Below, one piece after another: positions 5,885-10,444 of a DNA stretch of 10,444 nucleotides; the stretch's first letter is position 1; each line of letters opens with the position of its first letter. The translations under genes and the position numbers were made by a program. The notes below the pieces were generated by a model that made no database searches, was not told the DNA's origin, and worked only from the letters and a program-made list of their open reading frames with translations. The DNA comes from Cyanobacteriota bacterium (lineage in GTDB: Bacteria > Cyanobacteriota > Cyanobacteriia > PCC-6307 > Cyanobiaceae): positions 1-10,444 of the forward strand of contig CANHSW010000046.1 of assembly GCA_947463165.1 (NCBI GenBank), given 5' to 3'.

Positions 5885-6877
5885 ATGAACCCGGTGCGTG
5901 TGGGTGTCATTGGCATCGGCAATATGGGCTGGCATCACGCCAGGGTGCTGAGCCTGCTGCGGGATGCGGAGCTGGTGGGGGTGGCCGATCCCGACCAGTC
6001 CCGCGGCCAGTTGGCCAATGCCCAGTTCGGCTGCCGCTGGTTTGCCGATTACGCCGACATGCTGCCGGAGGTGGAGGCGGTCTGCATCGCCGTTCCCACC
6101 CTGTTGCACCACCGCGTGGGCATTGAATGCCTCCAGGCTGGGTTGCACGTGCTGATCGAGAAGCCGATCGCCGCCAGCCAGGAGGAGGCCGCCGATTTGA
6201 TCCGGGCCGCCGACCAGGCTCGCCGGCTGCTGCAGGTGGGCCATATCGAGCGCTTCAATCCCGCCTTTCGCGAGTTGGTGAAAGTGCTGGCTGGTGAGCA
6301 GGTGGTGGTGCTGGAAGCCCGCCGCCATAGCCCTAATGCCGATCGCGCCAATGACGTGTCGGTGGTCTTTGACTTGATGATCCATGACATTGACCTGGTG
6401 CTGGAGCTGGCGGCCGCGCCCGTGGTGCGCCTGGCGGCGGCCGGAGGCTGCAGCGGGGAGGGGCCGATCGATTACGTAAATGCCACCTTGGCTTTTGAAA
6501 ACGGCGTGGTGGCCAGCCTCACCGCCAGCAAGATGGCGCACCGCAAGATTCGCAACCTCAGCGCCCACTGCCGCGGCAGCCTTGTGGAAACTGATTTCCT
6601 CAATCGCAATCTGCTGATTCACCGGCGTGCCCGCGAATCGGTGAGCGCTGATCACGGCGAATTGGTATATCGCACCGATGGTTTCACCGAGGAGGTGAGC
6701 ACTACTTCCATTGAGCCCCTCTATGCCGAGCTGGAACACTTCCTGCGCTGCGTGCGCGGCGAGGAAAAGCCAGCCGTGGATGGCCTGCAGGCCTCCAGGG
6801 CCCTGCAACTGGCCGATTTGATTGAACAGTGCGTCAAACAACCCAGCCTGTGCATGACCCTGGATCAGTCGATCTGA
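5885..6877 (+). CDS. Gfo/Idh/MocA family oxidoreductase
   Basis: A 330-residue NAD(P)-dependent sugar or sugar-nucleotide dehydrogenase, usual length for the family. The N-terminal Rossmann fold has VGVIGIGNMG (6-15, GxGxxG), an acidic residue ending the second strand (VGVADPD, 32-38), and the family lysine in EKPI (92-95). The C-terminal alpha/beta domain follows, with the HDIDL motif (167-171). GHIERFNP (119-126) is a signature I associate with the subgroup that includes UDP-N-acetylglucosamine 3-dehydrogenase (GnnA-like), but no aminotransferase partner is visible here, so the substrate is open. I chose ATG 5885 because the GTG at 5864 adds seven unconserved residues. A TATAAT-like element lies upstream, and a strong hairpin follows the stop. 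It follows the tRNA on the same strand and converges with the large GH15/PhK-like gene. Confidence 0.9.
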   Translation: MNPVRVGVIGIGNMGWHHARVLSLLRDAELVGVADPDQSRGQLANAQFGCRWFADYADMLPEVEAVCIAVPTLLHHRVGIECLQAGLHVLIEKPIAASQEEAADLIRAADQARRLLQVGHIERFNPAFRELVKVLAGEQVVVLEARRHSPNADRANDVSVVFDLMIHDIDLVLELAAAPVVRLAAAGGCSGEGPIDYVNATLAFENGVVASLTASKMAHRKIRNLSAHCRGSLVETDFLNRNLLIHRRARESVSADHGELVYRTDGFTEEVSTTSIEPLYAELEHFLRCVRGEEKPAVDGLQASRALQLADLIEQCVKQPSLCMTLDQSI

Positions 6878-6899
6878 GGCCAGTGCGGTTTGGCCTGGC

Positions 6900-6915
6900 C
6901 ACTAGCTAGCTAGTG
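6900..6915. repeat. perfect 16-bp CTAG-rich palindrome
   Basis: CACTAGCTAGCTAGTG is its own reverse complement. It sits between the convergent genes and overlaps the left arm of the terminator hairpin by two bases. CTAG is generally scarce in bacterial DNA, so three copies in 12 bases stand out. It could be a protein-binding site or part of a larger alternative fold with the neighbouring stems. Confidence 0.6.
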
Positions 6916-6944
6916 ATCAGCTGAATTGGCTGTTCAGCTGATCA
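6914..6944. terminator. bidirectional terminator-like hairpin
   Basis: TGATCAGCTGAA (6914-6925) and TTCAGCTGATCA (6933-6944) form a perfect 12-bp stem with a 7-base loop. It lies between the stop of the Gfo/Idh gene (6877) and the stop of the large minus-strand gene (6951), where both transcripts must end. On the plus strand it is followed by a T-rich stretch (ACTGTTTAGTT), but no real U-tract is present on either side. Confidence 0.6.
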
Positions 6945-6950
6945 GACTGT

Positions 6951-9900
6951 TTAGTTGGTGGGATTGGTCAATTGCCGCAGGGCCTCCAATTGCCAGCGGC
7001 GACAGTCTGCCGGCGATGCCCGGTAGAAGCAATTCCAGGCTTCTGCCTTGTGTTGGCCGTAGTCAGTTGCCGCTATCTGGGGGTGTGACTGCTGCCAGCC
7101 CACCCGCACTGCGTGGCCAATCACCACGTCTAGGGCCAGGTCATCGGTGAAATAGAGCTGCGGATTGTTGCCGATGAAGGCCATCAAGGTGATCAGGGTT
7201 TCAGTGCAGAGGTGCCGGTATTCAGGTGCCTCGATCTTGCCGAGCAGGTGATCCACCAGGGCGGCGAAATTGCGTTCGCCAGGGGTCTTCTCGCTGATCA
7301 AGGGGGCGCTTTCCAGCCGGTTGCGCTTCTCGAGCTTGTCGCCAATCACCAGGCCGTGGCAGTGATGCAATACATCCCAGATGCCGGCGTAGAAATCCCG
7401 CGGCACCCGGCCCAGGGCCCCGAGGCGCTGGCGATGTTGCATCCAATCGCCGCCCTTGGGCAACTCCTCCCGTGGTGTCGGCACCTCCCAGCGCACCCGG
7501 CCACTCACATGCAGCTGTTCCTTGCGCTGCAGGGCCGCCCAGGCGTGCTCCACGTCTGCTAGCACCGCCCGCAGCCGGCGGCGAATGGCGTGGGGGGGTT
7601 GGCTGCAGAGGGCCTCGTAGGCATCGATCGGCGTTAGATCGGCCTCGGCCGCCAGCTCACTGGTGAGTAGTAGCAGTAGCTGGCCCAATTGCAGGGTGAG
7701 GCTGCCACTGAGCAGGGCTGGTTCGTGGCGGGCCAGGCCATCGAGGGCCAAAAGCAATTCCTGCTGCAGCATCCAGTCGCGGCTGTCCTCGCTGCTGAAG
7801 CGGCGAATCATCGCGGCGATGGCGGTGCTGCCCTGGGGTTCGCTGATCAGGGAGTCGCTGGTGTAGTTGCGGCCCACCACCACTTGTTTTTGGCGCACCA
7901 GCAGGTCGATCAGGGCGTCCTCCAGCTGGGGATGCACCAGGCCAAGGCTGCCGGCCACCCGGCGCACCACGTTCCAGTCGCGCTCGGCCAGGGAGCGGCG
8001 ATAAACCTCCGCCAGCAGATCGGCCACCCGCACGGCATCGCCCCCGCCGGGGCCCTGCAGCCTGGCCTCGAGGCCGAGGCGTCGCTCCAGTTGCTCCAGC
8101 AGTTCGCCCTGCTCGGCCAGGGAGGTGCTGCGCCAGAGCCGTTCGATCAGCTCCGCCATCGCCACGGCGGCATCCCGCTCCAACGCCAGTTCCTCCGCCG
8201 CCGACAGGGGGGTTTTGTTGGTGATCGCCCGCAGCGGTACCGGCGCCGCCGGTGGATTGGCGGCCAGCGGCGCCAGCTCCTCGGGTAGCTCCACCCAGCT
8301 GGCTTGATCGATCAGTTCGGCCAGGGGCGCCAGCCGCACCGCCACCCCGTCCAGCAGACCGCTGCGAAGTTGCTGAGCCAGTTGCAGGATGGCTTCCGGG
8401 GCGGAGCGGAACGGGGCCTCGTCCACCGGGATCAGCAGCAGGGGCAGGCCGCTGCCGCGCCAATGGCGCTTGAGCAGCCGCAGCTCAGCGGCCACCGCAT
8501 CCACCAGCTGCTCGGGATCTTCCGCCAGATAGAAGGTGCCCCCCTCCAGCACCGCCGGCAGGAAGGCCAGGCTCAGGTCGCTCTCGGCGCCCTGGTGGCG
8601 ATACAGCCGGGCCGTGGCCATGGTCTCGATGCGCACGGGCGGATGGCCAGTGAGGCCCAGCCGGCCGTTGGCGCCCACCTGAGCCAGGCGCAGCGCCAGG
8701 TCCCGGGAGCTGGCGATGCGCAGCTCCGCCGGGGCGCCATCGTGGGCCAGCGGCAGGCCGGCCTGGCTCAGGGCCGCGGCGATCGACTCGTTGGCCGGCA
8801 CCAGGGCCACCATCACCTCTGCAGCCCCCAGGGGCGATGGCAGCCGCCGGGCGCTGGGATCGATGTCGGCCGGGGTGATCAGGCCGTTGAGCAGTAGATC
8901 GGCCAGCCAGGTGAGGCTCTGGGTCCAGAGCAGCGGCACGTTGGCATTGGGCAGGCGCGGCTGGCTGCCGGGCTGGCGGCGCTCCACCTCCACCGCCCGC
9001 TTGGGCACCAGGTAGAGCTCCGGTAGCAGCGGCTGGCCGTCCACCAGCACGCTGACGCTGGCCAACCGTTGGCGCCATTGCCGGGCCTCGTCCCAGCGCT
9101 CCTCACAGCAGGCGGTGATCAGCTCGAAGGCCCAGAACAGGGGCCATTCGCATTCCAGGTGCTCGAACTGGGCCAGCTCCTCCCTTTCGTAGTGGAGGCG
9201 GTTGTGGTCTTCCACCACCGTTTGGTGACCATCGCGGCGGAAGCGCTTGTAGCCGTAGGCGCCGCCCAGCTCCTCTCGAATCTTGCGGCGGGTGCGCTCC
9301 GCCAGCTGGCGGTCATCGACGGCCCAGGCGGGGTAGCCGATCACCGAAAGACAGGCCGCATCCACCTCCTTGCTGGCCGATTCGCGCGGCAGCAGGGCCT
9401 TCAGGGCGCGCCGCAGCCGCACGATGGCGTCGTGGGGGATCACCAGGCAGCAGCTGCCGTCGCCGTGGGGGCCGTAGAGATCGAGACCCTCCAGGGCCTC
9501 CAGCGCCGCCTTGACCAGGCCGATGGAACTGGCATTGCGCTCCGGCAGGCCGTGGTTGCCCTTGTCGCCTCGCTCCCAGATGCCGTAGTCGGCCACGCGA
9601 TAGGCGCGGGCCACGTAGTACACCAGATTTTGGATGAAGTCGCGCTCGTGGCTGCTGCGCACCACCACCAGGCCGGAGCGGGTCAGCTGGGCGAGCTGCA
9701 GCAGGAACAGGGCCGTGGCATCAAGTTGCAGGTGGCCCCAGCCGTCGTCCGGCACCACCGTCTGGCCGCTGCCGGTGTCGAATTTGGCGTGGATCGCATC
9801 CAGCCGATGCAGGCTGTGTTTGAAGCGCTCCACCTTGGCCGATTGGCGCAGCATCGATTGGATCAGCCCCCGCATCAGCAACAGCACCCGCTGCTCCAGC

Positions 9901-10172
9901 TCAAAGGAGCGGCGGCAGGGGCCCCGCAGGCGTCGGTGGGCCAGTGCCAAACCCCAGACGCATTGAATCGAATAAACGCAGTCGCGCACCCAGGCATCGC
10001 CGTAATTGCCGTGCACGGTGTTGGCTGTGCTCGCCGGCAACAGGCCTGTAATCGGGTGCTGGCGGGCCAGCACCCCCGCCTCGATGCGTCGGTCGAGATC
10101 TTGGAGCACCTCCCAGGCGGCGCTCCGGCTGGTGGCCAGGGCTGCCGATGCGGCAATACCGGATTGCGGCAT
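6951..10172 (-). CDS. GH15-like / phosphorylase kinase alpha-beta subunit-like protein
   Basis: A 1073-residue protein. The N-terminal ~440 residues form a glucoamylase-like (GH15) domain strikingly like the regulatory alpha subunit of animal phosphorylase kinase: PITGLLPAS (40-48), DAWVRDCVYS (59-68), WGHLQLDAT (145-153), YGIWERGDKGN (196-206), SASKEVDAACLSV (265-277), EDHNRLHYE (321-329) and ECEWPLFW (340-347). Glu200 in GIWE fits the catalytic acid of GH15 enzymes, and Glu340/Glu342 lie near where the base could be. The similarity continues past the domain (LLVRQKQVVVG at 757-767; RRQ-like GALGRVPRDFYAGIWDVL at 918-935; PEYRHLCTETLITL at 983-996), so it covers the whole subunit type; it ends in LTNPTN without a prenylation motif. 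No signal peptide, so it is probably cytoplasmic. A hydrolase or glucan-binding role is possible; no PhK kinase subunit is present here. I chose ATG 10172; a TTG lies three codons upstream. It diverges from the TagA-like gene. Confidence 0.88.
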   Translation of the reverse strand: MPQSGIAASAALATSRSAAWEVLQDLDRRIEAGVLARQHPITGLLPASTANTVHGNYGDAWVRDCVYSIQCVWGLALAHRRLRGPCRRSFELEQRVLLLMRGLIQSMLRQSAKVERFKHSLHRLDAIHAKFDTGSGQTVVPDDGWGHLQLDATALFLLQLAQLTRSGLVVVRSSHERDFIQNLVYYVARAYRVADYGIWERGDKGNHGLPERNASSIGLVKAALEALEGLDLYGPHGDGSCCLVIPHDAIVRLRRALKALLPRESASKEVDAACLSVIGYPAWAVDDRQLAERTRRKIREELGGAYGYKRFRRDGHQTVVEDHNRLHYEREELAQFEHLECEWPLFWAFELITACCEERWDEARQWRQRLASVSVLVDGQPLLPELYLVPKRAVEVERRQPGSQPRLPNANVPLLWTQSLTWLADLLLNGLITPADIDPSARRLPSPLGAAEVMVALVPANESIAAALSQAGLPLAHDGAPAELRIASSRDLALRLAQVGANGRLGLTGHPPVRIETMATARLYRHQGAESDLSLAFLPAVLEGGTFYLAEDPEQLVDAVAAELRLLKRHWRGSGLPLLLIPVDEAPFRSAPEAILQLAQQLRSGLLDGVAVRLAPLAELIDQASWVELPEELAPLAANPPAAPVPLRAITNKTPLSAAEELALERDAAVAMAELIERLWRSTSLAEQGELLEQLERRLGLEARLQGPGGGDAVRVADLLAEVYRRSLAERDWNVVRRVAGSLGLVHPQLEDALIDLLVRQKQVVVGRNYTSDSLISEPQGSTAIAAMIRRFSSEDSRDWMLQQELLLALDGLARHEPALLSGSLTLQLGQLLLLLTSELAAEADLTPIDAYEALCSQPPHAIRRRLRAVLADVEHAWAALQRKEQLHVSGRVRWEVPTPREELPKGGDWMQHRQRLGALGRVPRDFYAGIWDVLHHCHGLVIGDKLEKRNRLESAPLISEKTPGERNFAALVDHLLGKIEAPEYRHLCTETLITLMAFIGNNPQLYFTDDLALDVVIGHAVRVGWQQSHPQIAATDYGQHKAEAWNCFYRASPADCRRWQLEALRQLTNPTN

Positions 10173-10228
10173 GGGAATCAACCAAACTCAAGGCGAGCTT
10201 TAGATTCTCCCCCGCGGTGCGCTTTTTT

Positions 10229-10444
10229 ATGGCCACAACAGCAACCGAAGCGCTGGCTGAACCGCAGCGCCGCCGGGTGCTTGGCATTCCCGTGGACGTC
10301 ACGGCCGATGTGTTGGCGGCCGCCTGCCGGCTCCAGGCCGCGGGCGGTGGTCAGATCGTCACCCTCAATGCCGAGATGACCATGGCCGCCCGCCTCGACC
10401 GGCCCCTGGCCAAGGCGATCGAGGCGGCCCAGCTGGTGATCCCC
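10229..10444 (+). CDS. WecG/TagA/CpsF family glycosyltransferase, N-terminus only
   Basis: The 72 visible codons start at ATG 10229 and remain open to the right edge. After a short variable leader, the sequence shows RRRVLGIPVDV (14-24) and then GGQIVTLNAEMTMAARLD (40-57). Family members have a closely similar VTxNxEMxxxA motif, which helps form the active site, followed by an ALxxAxLVxPDG-type strand; here AIEAAQLVIP (63-72) reaches the edge. These enzymes transfer an N-acetylmannosamine-type sugar onto a polyprenyl-linked acceptor at the inner face of the membrane, for surface glycan synthesis. The acceptor and sugar cannot be told from this fragment. It diverges from the GH15/PhK-like gene across 56 bp; a T6 tract (10223-10228) directly precedes the ATG, and there is no Shine-Dalgarno sequence. 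Confidence 0.8.
   Translation, partial: MATTATEALAEPQRRRVLGIPVDVTADVLAAACRLQAAGGGQIVTLNAEMTMAARLDRPLAKAIEAAQLVIP

Noticed and set aside
5711..6841. 376-codon minus-strand frame opposite the Gfo/Idh gene and the tRNA end
   Set aside because: Runs through the tRNA 3' end and is fully antisense to a recognised enzyme; no family motif seen.
9069..10379. 436-codon open frame on the plus strand opposite the GH15/PhK-like gene
   Set aside because: Antisense to a strongly conserved protein region and overlapping the TagA-like gene in another frame; composition is that of a GC-driven shadow.

Overview
This GC-rich window, with compact and mostly housekeeping-like genes, most resembles a picocyanobacterium of the Synechococcus/Cyanobium type. 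The reasons are the gene set (cyanobacterial-type alpha-phosphohexomutase next to rdgB, a TM0106-type nuclease, YgfZ, PyrE, and a full-length phosphorylase-kinase-alpha-like protein), a tRNA gene without an encoded CCA, start sites with little or no Shine-Dalgarno sequence, and at least two copies of the cyanobacterial octamer GCGATCGC (1292-1299 and 2795-2802). The species cannot be fixed from the sequence alone. No prophage, transposase, CRISPR array or defence island is visible.

Layout. Positions 1-1515, minus strand: an alpha-D-phosphohexomutase whose stop codon overlaps the start of rdgB, which runs off the left edge. Positions 1622-3130, plus strand: a TM0106-family RecB-like protein with an Fe-S type cysteine set, a helix-hairpin-helix and an RNase H-like domain. 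It is divergent from the mutase and convergent with ygfZ. Positions 3170-4885, minus strand: pyrE followed by ygfZ, separated by a 171-bp gap filled with degenerate GCAGCTG-containing tandem repeats. Positions 4986-5615, plus strand: a small secreted protein of unknown function, divergent from pyrE. Positions 5667-5739, plus strand: a CAT-anticodon tRNA (Ile2 or elongator Met), whose 3' end is tandemly duplicated just downstream. Positions 5885-6877, plus strand: a Gfo/Idh/MocA sugar dehydrogenase. Positions 6878-6944: a cluster of palindromes, including a perfect 12-bp hairpin that probably ends both converging genes. Positions 6951-10172, minus strand: a 1073-residue GH15/phosphorylase-kinase-alpha-like protein. 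Positions 10229-10444, plus strand: the N-terminus of a WecG/TagA/CpsF glycosyltransferase, cut by the right edge. No gene-free stretch exceeds 300 bases.

How the genes may work together. The mutase, the GH15/PhK-like protein, the sugar-nucleotide-type dehydrogenase and the TagA-type transferase all concern sugar phosphates or glycans. They lie in separate transcription units, so a shared pathway is only an inference. PyrE (UMP synthesis) and RdgB (removal of non-canonical purine nucleotides) are nucleotide metabolism. YgfZ supports Fe-S enzymes. The most notable items are the bacterial full-length relative of the eukaryotic PhK alpha subunit, a RecB-like protein that seems to have lost its PD-(D/E)XK residues while keeping an RNase H-like site, the repeat-filled pyrE-ygfZ gap, and the duplicated tRNA 3' end. 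I see no clearly new multi-gene system.
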